Source: Cryoendolithus antarcticus
Lineage: Eukaryota > Ascomycota > Dothideomycetes > Cladosporiales > Cladosporiaceae
Reading direction: 5' to 3'
Assembly: GCA_002077065.1 (NCBI GenBank)
Contig: NAJO01000064.1
Location: 110,351 to 174,350 of the forward strand
DNA: 64,000 nt
Shown here piece by piece: positions 1 to 10,343 of the stretch; position 1 is the stretch's first letter, and every line of letters begins with the position of its first letter. The notes beneath the pieces were generated by a model. That model saw only the letters and a list, made by a program, of their open reading frames with translations, had not been told where the DNA came from and did no database searches. The position numbers were made by a program, and so were the translations under genes.

Positions 1-3000
1 GGGTATGGTAATGAGGTGTAAGATAGCTTCGGTGAAGTAATGGGCGTAGTTCAGCTGAGTGTATGATCATGGCGGCGACAGGATCATTCTCACATCTTCA
101 CTGATATCGCACATGGTCGTCATTGAGCAGTGTAAGTCTCGTCGTGGTATCGTCGTGGTATCGTCGTGGTACCGTCGTCCTTTTCACTTCGTCGTATTCC
201 ACTCCGCCGAGATGACAAGCTTACGAGCACACTACTTGACAAGCGACAACAACATCCATCCGCGCGCGCATTGTTAGGTCGTTCCAACAACATATCTGTG
301 ACTTTGCCAGTCATACCAGCAAAGAAGACAATGCCCTGATTTTGTCCCCGTCGCGCTATCAAAAGCGCCATGCCTTCGTCCATTCCCTACGAGCCCACCG
401 GTGGACTTCGAGCCTTTCGAAGAAGCCTACATCTCTCGCAGAAGCACTCACGACTCCATCACAAGCGGGTGAAGAGGTCATCGTGCCGCGTCGACTGCCT
501 GCAATCGTTGGCCCTCCATGTTCTGCAAAGACCCACAGGCTCAGAGCAGAAATCAAGCCAATGCCCTTCAGGGCAACGACCAAGCGCCTGCAAGCAACGA
601 CAATGTACCACCGACCTCTCGCACAGAAGTCTCACGAAGTGTGCTTGACAAGCCTCTGCCACCAGACCCTCCATTGGAGTCCAAGCCCAGCATGTCCAGG
701 ATCACGCCCACAACCTCTGCGCCAGCGATACTTCGTCAAAGTTTCCCAGAGATCTCCGCTTCTGTTGTCCCAACAAGGAGAAAGGGCGTGGGTCTCATGG
801 AAAGGGGCTGGGTAGCACAGGAGAGCAGAGGCATACAAAGACTGGCGGACTGGGAAGCACACTGCCACGTACCGAGCCCATTCGAGGTTGAGGTACATAG
901 CGCACTTGAGGAGGTGGCGATGAGGTGTCGCAAAGAGCAGGGAGGTGTTACAGATAATGAGCGGCGACGACGACGTTGGGCAGTGGGATATGGCGGTGCG
1001 TACAGGGTCGAGGAAAGGTCCAGTCCCCAGCGGCGCGGTAGCAGCTACACGACCGGCGACGACCCTTCGCCTGATTTCAAGTCCTTTGGAGTTTCGAAGC
1101 AACGCACAACAGTCCCCGACGACGGCGGTGATTGTGCCGGCAACTCCTCTCCCTCCTCCTGCTCAACAAATCGCTCGTCTGCGTCCGACTTTCTTCCACA
1201 CGATTGATCAAAGTAACCCTCGCACGAGGACTGAAGACCTGCACGAAACAGCTCATGAGCTGCCCAGCATGGGCGCTATCTGCAGGAGCCGCGGACCTCC
1301 CGTCTCTCGTACAGACGCTCATGATTGACAAAGGCGCCTGCTCGTCAACGCGTCGTCAAACGAGAGAGCTCGGCAGAGAAGATATATGATGTGAAAGACT
1401 TTCAACAAGGCAGAGCCAAGGACTGTAAAGAAGGAGTAGATCGAAACATGAATTGTGCATGATCACCTCACCCAGGCTGGACAGAGCGCACTGTCTGCTG
1501 GAGCCGCAGACCTCCATGCTCTCTGACAGTGGATTGTGGACCGCAGGGGTGAGGCACGAGCATCTTGCGACAAGGAGAAATGGAAGACACAAACCGCTTG
1601 AGCAGCACCGGCTGCAAAAGCACGCCTTGTCTCAGCCATGAAGACGATGAGCGCCAGCGTGGAAACCCAGACGCCCACGCCGGGCTGCAGCATAAGTCAT
1701 GAGCCATTGCGCTCCACGCGAGCACAGACATGTGATGGGTTAGCACCAATCGCCCTGTCCGGATGAGTATGATGCACCACTGCAACCGGTCCTCTCTTTT
1801 CGGCTGCTCTCACTCGCTTGCTGGATCCGTGATCGAATTCGGGCCAGATGCCAAAACGGACATTCAAGTAGACATCTAGACGCGCGATCGAGCTGCTTCA
1901 TGGCGAGTGAAAGCGAGCCGCTCGTTTGGACAGAAGCACGTCGTATCAAGGCAGTCCGACAATGCTCAAAAGCAAGGAGCTGGAGCTCCGGATAGCTGCG
2001 ACTGGCATTCTCAGGATCTCGAGAAGTGGACTGACATTTCGACATGGCCGGGAGGTGTACGCAGGTATGATGCCAGCCAGTATAGTAGGACGAGCTTCGA
2101 GTTGACCGTCAGAGTAGTGGTCGACTCGTCTGTAGGTCGCGCTGTGATCCCAAACATGCGCGAACCGGAGGTGTGGGATAAAGGCGTCTAGGAGACCGGG
2201 TGCTGGGAGCGCGAGCCAAATGCTTTCGTTCGCAGCCGAAGCCAGGCGGCTCGAGTGTCGACTATTTGCAGTCGTCACGTTGCTGGTTAGCGCTACACAC
2301 AAGAGCCCGAAACTCCAGTCACGCTGTGGCGGAGCATATCCTCCAGATCGACAATGGTCCTGACAAGAAGTAGTAGTACGCGATGCAGATCCATGAAGTC
2401 AGGCCGTAGCTCCGAGCTCCCTACTCAACGCCATGTGACGTACCGTTGACGATCATGGCTACGGCATCCACTCCAGAGCCGCTTTGCTAACGAAGTTGGA
2501 CCTTGCAGTCATGTTTGTGGCACATCAGTACAAGTCGTGTCCCCGAATGCCGTCGATCAAGAGAAATCGAAAGCGCACTCTTTGCCTTCCTGGCCTCACG
2601 GTTATATCTCCTGGCGACCACTTCAGCCTCCAGCACTGAGTCGGCAAAGCAGAGATGGTACTTTGAGCCGCTTGCCAGAACTTGAGGGCAGATTTAGTTG
2701 TGGTTCCGACTGCAAGTCCGACATTGTGCAAATTCCAAGTCCATGACCAGCGCCAGCATATACAGATATCCAGTCAGTCCATTTGCTGGCGCTCGCACCG
2801 CCTTACGCTCTTTATTCACCTGCTGCTGGCGCCGCACGCGTGTATTGCGCTTAAGATAGTTATCGAGATGGCCTAGGTGAGCGGTGAGGTATCTACAATG
2901 TTTTGTAGCGAGCATCAAGTCTCAAGATGTTGCCAGCACCAGCCATGCCGGTAGAGACTACCAATGATCGATTTCACGTCCGCGAGGTGGTAGGCAGGCC

Positions 3001-4672
3001 GCTCCCGGATTGTGTGAACCGCGTGGTATCATCTGATGTGCCCGAGCACCTCGCCAGTGTTGAGTGGCTGGGATTGATCGTTGAGCGCGGTTTGTGGTCG
3101 CGTTCTAGGGTCTGCGCAGTGGCAAGCAGTGGTGCAGCACGACGAGGCTGGTGTGTGAGACTCAGTCGACGCCAGCATCATGGCGTGCCGAGGCCGTTTG
3201 GCAGATGGCCGAATATGCCGAAGGAAGGCGAGCAGCGGTGTAGCGCTGGGGCTGTCAACATTGAGTGCAAGGTGGTGGTGGAGGGCGCTGGGTGTCACTG
3301 GCGAGTCTGATCGAAGAGCAGTCGATCTCGTACGATGGAGCCACAGCGGACAGGTGATCTGAAGTCAATGCGATTTCTAATAGACTCTCCATGTTCCACG
3401 ATACTGCAGACCAACGTCGATGCTGCTCCCGAGATACAGGAACGAGCTGCAGATTTGACTTGACGACTTTCACTTTCGGCTTGCCCGATCCGGCACCACG
3501 GATGTCCACTACCACATGCAGCACCCCCCCTTGCTTGATCTTCCGCTACGAGAACAATCCTGTGCGCATGCTTACGGGCTCTCATCTTGCTACTAAATCA
3601 TTGACATACGACGGGGAGGTCGGAGTTATCAGTAGGCAGGCATTGGTCTTGCTGGGTGGGCAACGAACCACGCCAGCATCCACAAGCGAGCGCATAGGTC
3701 CTCATGCATGGTCCGATCTACGGAGTTGGGCGATCGCGTACGTCAATCAAACAGCTCAACGCGACAGCAAAAGATACCGTGGTGGTGCAGGCTGACCACG
3801 AGTCTTGCACACCAGCTGTCGAGCTCACAAAGTCATGAAGAGGAGCACCCAGCGATCAGCACAAAACGCGAGCATATCCGCGGCAGCTCGAGGGCTCACA
3901 TGTCACAGGTCCGTCCTCGACAACTTTCACGAGGATCATTTCCGGCTGCGTTGACCGCGAGTCTATGCAGGGGTCGCTCTGGTAAGGTGTTTATACGAGG
4001 AGTGCGTGATCCTCACCCTCCTCCTCAACCGCAAGTCGACTGCAGTGAGCAAGCTTTACTGCAGCATTACTGCTGGTGATTGTGATTCGCAGCACCGTCG
4101 ACACTCTTAAGGGATGTACTGTGCAGATCTACAAGCATAAGATACTACCTCGGAGCGCCGATGCAGTGCTCCCTCCACCCTGCCTTGCACCTTCTTGCAC
4201 GCTCCTTCGTATGCCACATTACCTTGGTATCATGAGTATGGGCGATCCAGTGGTCTGTGCAAGTGTTTCCTTGCCGCCCAGTACATTTGCAGGTCGTTGT
4301 GTCTTGCTTTGCCACTTTCCATTGGCTTCCCTTATCACGATCGCGCACTGCTCGTCGGGCAAGGCCAACGTCTGAGCAAAGTCAGACCATGACTCGTCTT
4401 CGATTCAGTCCTGCGAAGACATTGCCGCCACCCAATCGAACAATCCGAGACCTCGGACATGTCTTGGACCAGCAGTGGTCGTGCTCAAAGACAAAGGCTG
4501 GCCAGATTCGGTCTTTTGTCTTTGTCATTTTTCCGCACCCGGGCTTCGAGAACATATGTCTACAAGCCAAGCCAACTCATCACAGCTTCTCCACTCATTC
4601 CAACAGCGCCATCGATCTCGTTCAATACCAGTGCATTCGCGTATCACCAGTTCAAGCACGAACGCTAGCAAA
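1..4672. other. No supported gene; scattered short ORFs
   Basis: I see no gene here that I can support. The longest ORF (518-1207, + strand) is rich in Pro, Ser and Arg, matches no family I know, and could not be joined to the upstream open stretch with a splice pair in consistent phase. Two stretches near 1262-1300 and 1479-1520 resemble each other (both carry the core ggagccgc followed by gacctcc), which suggests a small local duplication. Positions 139-171 hold three perfect copies of the 11-mer tcgtcgtggta. The region could be the decayed flank of a gene to the left. Confidence 0.5.
139..171. repeat. 11-bp microsatellite, 3 copies
   Basis: Three perfect tandem copies of tcgtcgtggta lie at 139-149, 150-160 and 161-171. 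No gene function is attached to it. Confidence 0.85.
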
Positions 4673-5505
4673 ATGCAGTTCACTACGAGTATCTTGGCGG
4701 TCCTCGCCTCAGCCGGCATTATTGCTGCCGCTGTCCCGCCTGCGTATGGCGCGAGCGCGACCTGCTCAGCGGTATGAGACGATATAATGTAGATAAGTAG
4801 ACTCGAGCAAGACTAACGGCAGCAGGTCTACTCTACTACCACCAAGACCTCGATCATCCCGGTCACCAAGACAATTACCACGACTATTCTCAGGCCGACG
4901 ACTATCACTACCTCCAAGCCGACCATCCGCGTTAAGACGACCACGACCTTCAAGCCCACCACCATCACAACGGATGTGACTTCCACGATCACGAGCACTA
5001 CTGTTGGTGGGTGCTGTTGGGCTAAACCCACGCGTGCCCACTCTTCTGACATCCCTACCAGTGATTCGCACCAGCACCTCCGTCTCCACCGTCACCAACA
5101 CCTCCACCATCACCGGCCGTAGTACCACGCAGACCACCATCTGCAAGACCATGCCAATAGTCAAGAGCACGACCTCCACCTCCATCATCAAGCGCGTGAA
5201 GAATGTCCCATACGCTACTCCGTAAGCCAATGGTTCCTCCTTACCTTTCCATGCCTTTTCCACTGACATCCACATGCAGTTGCACCGATCCCATTACCAG
5301 GACCATAGTGATTCGCAGCTTGCTCACAACGTCGACTCCCTGCCCAGAGACCAGCTCGTACACCGACTACATTACGGGTACCAGCGTGTCGAGCTCGCTC
5401 TGCCCGGAGACTACGACGACTGTCAGCCAGAGCGCTTCTACGAGCACGAGTGTTATCACAAGCACGGCTTGCTCTACTGCTCCAAGTGGACCAAGGGCGT
5501 ACTAG
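4673..5505 (+). CDS. Threonine-rich secreted protein, four exons
   Basis: A 221-aa secreted protein of unknown function. The exons I infer are 4673-4771, 4826-5006, 5062-5221 and 5280-5505. All three introns are GT-AG, 54-58 nt long, and join in consistent phase. The start gives a clear signal peptide (MQFTTSILAVLASAG followed by IIAAA), with cleavage likely around residues 20-26. The mature part is extremely rich in Thr and Ser (runs such as TTTILRPTTITTSKP) with few hydrophobic residues. Cysteines are sparse, one soon after the signal peptide and the rest towards the C-terminus. That composition suits a heavily O-mannosylated wall or surface protein. No GPI-anchor tail is visible; it ends in SGPRAY. 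It is the nearest recognised gene to the left of the mating-type genes. Family membership is unknown, and an adhesin-like or wall protein is only an inference. Confidence 0.8.
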
Positions 5506-7052
5506 TCGACGTTCTAGTAGAGCTAATGGGGAGTAGAAGCGGGAACTTGACCGAGGTAATGAACAGGGATGGGATGTTGTGGTGTAGACAGCTGGAAGAT
5601 GATAGATGTAGTTCAGTAGAACTCGACTGTAGTACTAAACAACCTTGCCGATTGCTAGCTTTGTATTCCCGCCCACTGATATAACCCCTCCCGAAGAATC
5701 TGCTCATGAGCTCAAAGCTCCAGCGGCAGACTCCCAGAGCCCGCGCAGTCGCAATACTGATAGATTGTCGACTCGACAATCGAACACCGAGATTGAGCTA
5801 CTTGAGGCCGCCACGATCATCATGAAGACGTCCGTTCTACACATTCAGCTCGCCCATGATAGCATTTCGCCTATGGCTCTGCAGCGTACACGATGCTATC
5901 CCTGATCCCAGATGCCTCCGTGACACCTCCTCATTTCGTCTGCGAGCGAACTGACGGCGTGCTTGATCCATCTCGCTGCTCGTCGCAGCAGAACCCAGTG
6001 ATTTGCCAAATCTCCGTCAGAGGAAATAGCTAGCTTTGACGTTCCGGCCTTGTCTTGCGTTGAATAGAAGCTGCGTTTGGCAGGGGTGGGTTCGATATCA
6101 TCGAGTGCTTTGATGTCCAATTCGAATGACAGAGAACCATGATCGAGACTGATTGTGGCAATGGCATGCGAACACATGCGAGCATTTCCACAAGAGGGGC
6201 ATTGAAGGACCCGGAGCCGTGCTCATGGCATTGGTCAGACGGCCACAGTAGGTGAAAGAAAGCAGAGGGGCGACTGGTGCACTTTCTTTGTTGGGCGATC
6301 CGTGGCCAAGGATTGACAGTCTGCCCTACTCGCACCAACGTATACACATGTTATGAAGATATGACAGATCACACCACGTATATCACATACGGCTTTGCTC
6401 CGAGAATTGTTAGATTGTGCTGGCGATTGATGTTTTGATAGGGGCCTGGCGTTAACATATGACAGAGTAGCGACCGTACTTATCCGAGCTCATGACTAAC
6501 CCTGAGTCTCACTACATGATGGGCAGAAGCCAAGTCGCAATCACGGATGTAGGTGCAGTGTTGGAACCGGGTTGAAAAGTATGTAGATGTGTTTGAGTCC
6601 GCATTAGAACATCCGATGCTCGTCTAGACCTGCTTCCAACTTCGACCAGTAGGCAGCCGTGGCAGCTTGATGCGAGCCAGGCTTGACCATGGTGCAGGGA
6701 TTTTAGCTCCCGTGGTGCTTATCGCAACGTTACTCGTCCTACACCTAGTCAACGCTATGGTCTAGTGTCCTGTTCGCCAACACCTGGCACAGTCCATGTC
6801 ACGACGGTGTAGCCGTCCATGATTACGATGAAGCCAGATTCGAAAACGCCTTCGACGGCGAGAATGTCGCATGGTAAGACCTTGCATCATTCCGGCGAGA
6901 CATTGCCGGAAACAAAGCTCCATTCCATAGGGAGCTTTCCCGTCTCACGGCCGACCGCTCTCGGTGATGGCCTCCACACCACCTTCGATCGTTGACAGTA
7001 GATCGTGCGTTTATTTGCGATCACAGACTTCTGGATCCGCCATTCGTCACCA
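5506..7052. other. Intergenic, left part of the mating-type region
   Basis: About 1.5 kb between the secreted-protein gene and the 279-aa orphan gene. The only coding-like stretch is 5896-6177 on the minus strand, listed separately. I see no alpha-box remnant and no transposon here. The left boundary of the MAT idiomorph may lie in this interval but cannot be set without the opposite mating type. Confidence 0.4.
5896..6177 (-). CDS. Hypothetical small ORF in mating-type region
   Basis: A 93-codon ATG-initiated ORF with balanced, protein-like composition (mixed acidic, basic and hydrophobic residues, two short amphipathic stretches, the dipeptide WD near the end). I recognise no family. It lies about 0.9 kb beyond the 3' end of the orphan gene at 7053-7949, on the same strand. 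It could be a real small gene, an exon of a longer one, or chance. Overlapping frames are also open, which lowers confidence. Confidence 0.25.
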   Translation of the reverse strand: MCSHAIATISLDHGSLSFELDIKALDDIEPTPAKRSFYSTQDKAGTSKLAISSDGDLANHWVLLRRAARWIKHAVSSLADEMRRCHGGIWDQG

Positions 7053-7949
7053 TCAGTCCATCGCCTCAACAGCAAGATCTACTGACACTGCTGCCTTCCG
7101 CTTCTTGCTTGTTGCCTGCGGTGCTCGCGAAGGTGCACTCTGCCGGGCAAAGCTAGGAGTTGTCTTTGTTGCGCACAGTCTTGCCACCTTTGCTCGGTGC
7201 ACTTGGCGAGTGATTTCGATACTCCTTGCCTGGCGCACTTGTACAGCTTCAGCCTCCGTGCGTTTGGCAGCGACTGGACCTTGTCAGTATGACCGCATAA
7301 GCACTGCATGCATTCTCTGACCTCACTTACACCAATCGTAGATCTCGAATATTTCCCGCTGCAAGAACGACGCCAGCATCTCCATCTCAGCGTTGTTTGG
7401 CACTCGACAAACGCGGAAGAAGTCCTCCAATAGCGCCTCATCTTCGGCAAGAAAGACTCTTACAGTCTGTGCAGACGAGCCGGCGTCTGCTACGCTGTAC
7501 GTTCGCCTCGCGACTTGGTTTGTCAAGCAATAGACCCGTTCTTGCAACAGCTTAAGGCGGTGTGCAATCTGTTGCGGCGTCTCTCGCTGGTGTGCTTCAC
7601 CAATGCTCTTCCCATCGTCGAGGATACGACCCACAACCTGTGCCTGAGCACTGTTCAGTAGACCGCCCTCCGCAGCAAGCATCTTGTTCAGCACGCGGAC
7701 ACCCGCCACATTCAGCTGCATTGTCGCTGGCAGATCGACGCGGCGACAGTAATCCGCAAGGACGATTGTGTCATCTGACGTGAGCGTGTCCTGGAGGTCT
7801 TGCGAAATTGGAGTCGCTTCTGTTGTGAGAAGTCGTTCCAGCTCAGCGATCATCGCGGAGAGGTCATCGTCGATCTTCTTCCTATTGCGTGGTCTGTTGG
7901 CAGCTGCCACCTTCACAGCCGTGTGGGCTAGTGGACGAAAACCTTGCAT
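7053..7949 (-). CDS. Unrecognised mating-type-locus protein, 279 aa
   Basis: Two exons on the minus strand (7949-7331 and 7273-7053) joined by a 57-nt GT-AG intron. The splice removes a near stop and runs on in a long open frame, giving 279 residues. The start ATG at 7949 is the first in frame. The protein is mostly helical and charged, with no signal peptide or membrane span. The middle (about 60-200) is Leu/Ala/Glu rich, and the C-terminus is basic with an NLS-like patch (SKKRKA). I recognise no domain. It is divergent from MAT1-2-1, sharing a 495-bp intergenic promoter region. From memory, extra idiomorph genes next to MAT1-2-1 (named MAT1-2-12 and MAT1-1-10) have been described in Mycosphaerella/Teratosphaeria relatives. 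Homology to those is a hypothesis I cannot test here. Confidence 0.75.
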
Positions 7950-8444
7950 ATTGAATCGGCTGAGGTGAGTTTGGCGGGAGCAGATTGAGTAACGTCCTCA
8001 GTCTCTACACCACTGCAGCGCACACGTCGTCAATGCGCAACGTTGGGATTGATGCGCTGATCCAAGAAGAGGTGAGTCTCCATCCACCCCTTTCGAATCG
8101 GCTTGTTGTGAATGTGACGTTGCGGCGGCTTCACATCCACGTGCGCGCAAGTGACTTGCGGTACATTTGTTTCATGTGTCCGCTACCCTTCTTGTCATTG
8201 GTGTGCTTGCGATACCTGGCGGACGGATCACCAAATGCCCCTCGTCATGCGATATGAGTGGTCTGCGCTTTCCGCCAAGCCCCAAAAATATGAGGAGGCG
8301 GCGCACATTGCATTGCACTTCTTTTCACCGCACGACGACACTCAACCACTCCCACACGATCTGACGAATACTTCCTTGCGCCGACATCTCTTGAACCATA
8401 CACCGACACACTCGCACTTCTACTAACGAAAGCACTGACACACA
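7950..8444. promoter_or_regulatory. Shared divergent promoter of orphan gene and MAT1-2-1
   Basis: 495 bp between two divergent start codons. The part next to MAT1-2-1 is C/A-rich with pyrimidine tracts (for example around 8330-8420), as is typical of fungal 5' leaders. No single regulatory site can be assigned by eye. The arrangement suggests co-regulation of the two mating-locus genes. Confidence 0.5.
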
Positions 8445-9772
8445 ATGGCAGCAGAGCTCGCCTTCACACCGGTTGCTGTGGACGACGGGTTCAGCGCAAA
8501 GCACTTCGGCAACGTCAGCCAGGACTTCATCGAGCGCCTCAGTGGAGGTAATGAGAGTTACACGATCAATCTCACCACTACTGCGCAGATCGGCAAGGCA
8601 GGGTTCGCGCAGCTTCAGAAGTCGATCGAGTGAGTCTTGTACCAACAGTGAAGCTTCACATGAGATACTGACAGCATCAGGACCGCTATTGGAGCGCCCG
8701 TTCGCATGGAAATTGACGGCTTCCGCAACACGCTGACCACTCGTGCGCTTGGACCGGTCAGCCCGGTCTCCCTCGATACTCAGGCCACATCCTCAAACTT
8801 CACTTCACCTAGCGCCAATGAGGAGGATGGTGAATCGGCGGGCGATCCAAAGCAAAAGAAGGCAAAGGTCCCCCGTCCCCCAAACGCTTTCATCATCTAC
8901 CGTAAGGACTGGCATGCGAGGACTGTCGCCGCCAATCCCGGCCTTCACAATAACGCTATCTGTAAGTTGCAAAATTTCCTGATCAGAGATAAATCCGCAT
9001 CATATTCATCTACTGAAGCTGACAAATACTAGCAATCATCATCGGCCGTCAGTGGAAGCAGGAGAGCACACTGGTCAAAGACCAATATCAGCGCAAGGCT
9101 GCTGAGGTCAAGCACCAGCACTCTCTCGCCAACCCCAACTACCATTACCAGCCGCGCAAACCTTCGGAGAAGAAGAAGCGCATGACCAAAGGCAAGATTG
9201 CCAAACTCGCCGCCATCAATAACTCGTCTATCGCCTCCCAGGCGTTCTCCGCCTCCAATGTCGGTCACAACGGCATGGTTGCTCAGATGCAGTTTCCCGC
9301 TGGAGACTTCACATTCGCAAGTGCATCCGCCAGCAACGGACCGGCACTGAAGGTGTCCAAAGCCGGGATCCCATTCTTCCACGCTGGTCTAGATGCCGAT
9401 GGTCAGCTCGCAGCGGCGCTGTCGCTTCACAATGTCACCCACAGCGCTCTACCAGTCATTGCTAAAGGTCTAGCTCCTATCGCCACAGGCATGACCTCCA
9501 TTGTGGACGGCATCAACGTCAACACTCTCCCCTCGTTCCCGGTCGATGTCGCTCAGCAGGACAATGCTCTCTACGGAGCTGACGCGTTCGACCTTGACAC
9601 CGACTTCGATCTCTTCGACTTCGACGCTGTCAGCAGCGCAAACATGCCCGAGGTGGTTGGTAACGCTCATCAGAACTTTATGCCTGCTGTTTCAGACGCT
9701 GAGGTGTACCGTCAAGAGGGGCTCGACCAACTTTTCGACTTCGACAGCTTCACCTATGGCCAATCTACTTGA
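8445..9772 (+). CDS. MAT1-2-1: MAT1-2-1 mating-type HMG-box transcription factor
   Basis: The MAT1-2 idiomorph regulator, a sequence-specific DNA-binding protein that in the family directs mating identity and pheromone/receptor expression. Exons: 8445-8629, 8681-8961, 9033-9772 (401 aa). A MATA_HMG box spans about residues 125-205, starting VPRPPNAFIIYRKDWHAR, running through IIIGRQWK and ending in YHYQPRKPSEKKKR. The second intron splits the serine codon just before IIIGRQW. That is the intron position conserved in ascomycete MAT HMG genes, and it strongly supports the call. The C-terminal half carries two acidic-aromatic patches, FDLDTDFDLFDFD near residue 345 and LFDFDSF near 390, which look like activation segments. 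Neighbours are an orphan gene (divergent) and APN2 (convergent). No alpha-box gene is present in the window. Confidence 0.95.
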
Positions 9773-10343
9773 GGTCGGGTGCATCACATCACATATCTAT
9801 TAGCTGTGGTGGTGCGCGAGCTCGGCTTGCGTCGCAATGGCGTTTGAAAGCCGCAATGGTGGCAAGGTCTCAAGTACAAGGTACATGGACTATGACAGGC
9901 ACGTGTGGATCAAGAGGCCAAAGGGCTCGGCGTGAGTTCGCGACATGGTGTGGCGCACGAAGTTGAGTGCTACTACGTCTTGGACTGGGTGGATTGGCAG
10001 TACAGAGGCAAGGCTGAGAGTTGGCGCTGCTAGTTGATTGGCAGCACGGTAGCTCAATGATGCTGTAAATAAGTCTCAGTGGGACTTGAACTGTGTCTCT
10101 TGTGTCATCCGTGCTTGTCAAGTATACCGGAGGCGAACTCTGACGTACGACAGGTTCCACGTTCGAGCGATAGCCGTCGTCACTACAATGCGCATGCAAA
10201 GTGATGGAGTGCATACGATTGTGGCGCCGCTAAAGTAAATATCATCGGCACGGTCATAGGTACAAGCTGCGCTTCGCAGTTGATGTAACGCGGCGACAAG
10301 CACAGGGCTTTCCCTTGTGGGTTTGACAGTCAACGTGCATATC
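9773..10343. other. Convergent 3' intergenic between MAT1-2-1 and APN2
   Basis: 571 bp between converging genes. I see no gene, repeat or RNA here. The right boundary of the idiomorph is expected between the MAT1-2-1 stop and APN2, but the sequence alone does not show it. Confidence 0.5.

Noticed and set aside
518..1207. 229-codon ORF as a gene
   Set aside because: No recognisable family, no consistent upstream exon, and competing long ORFs on both strands; kept only as part of the unassigned region.
9773..10343. A MAT1-1 fragment or second mating gene
   Set aside because: No alpha-box motif or other mating-type sequence in any frame read here.
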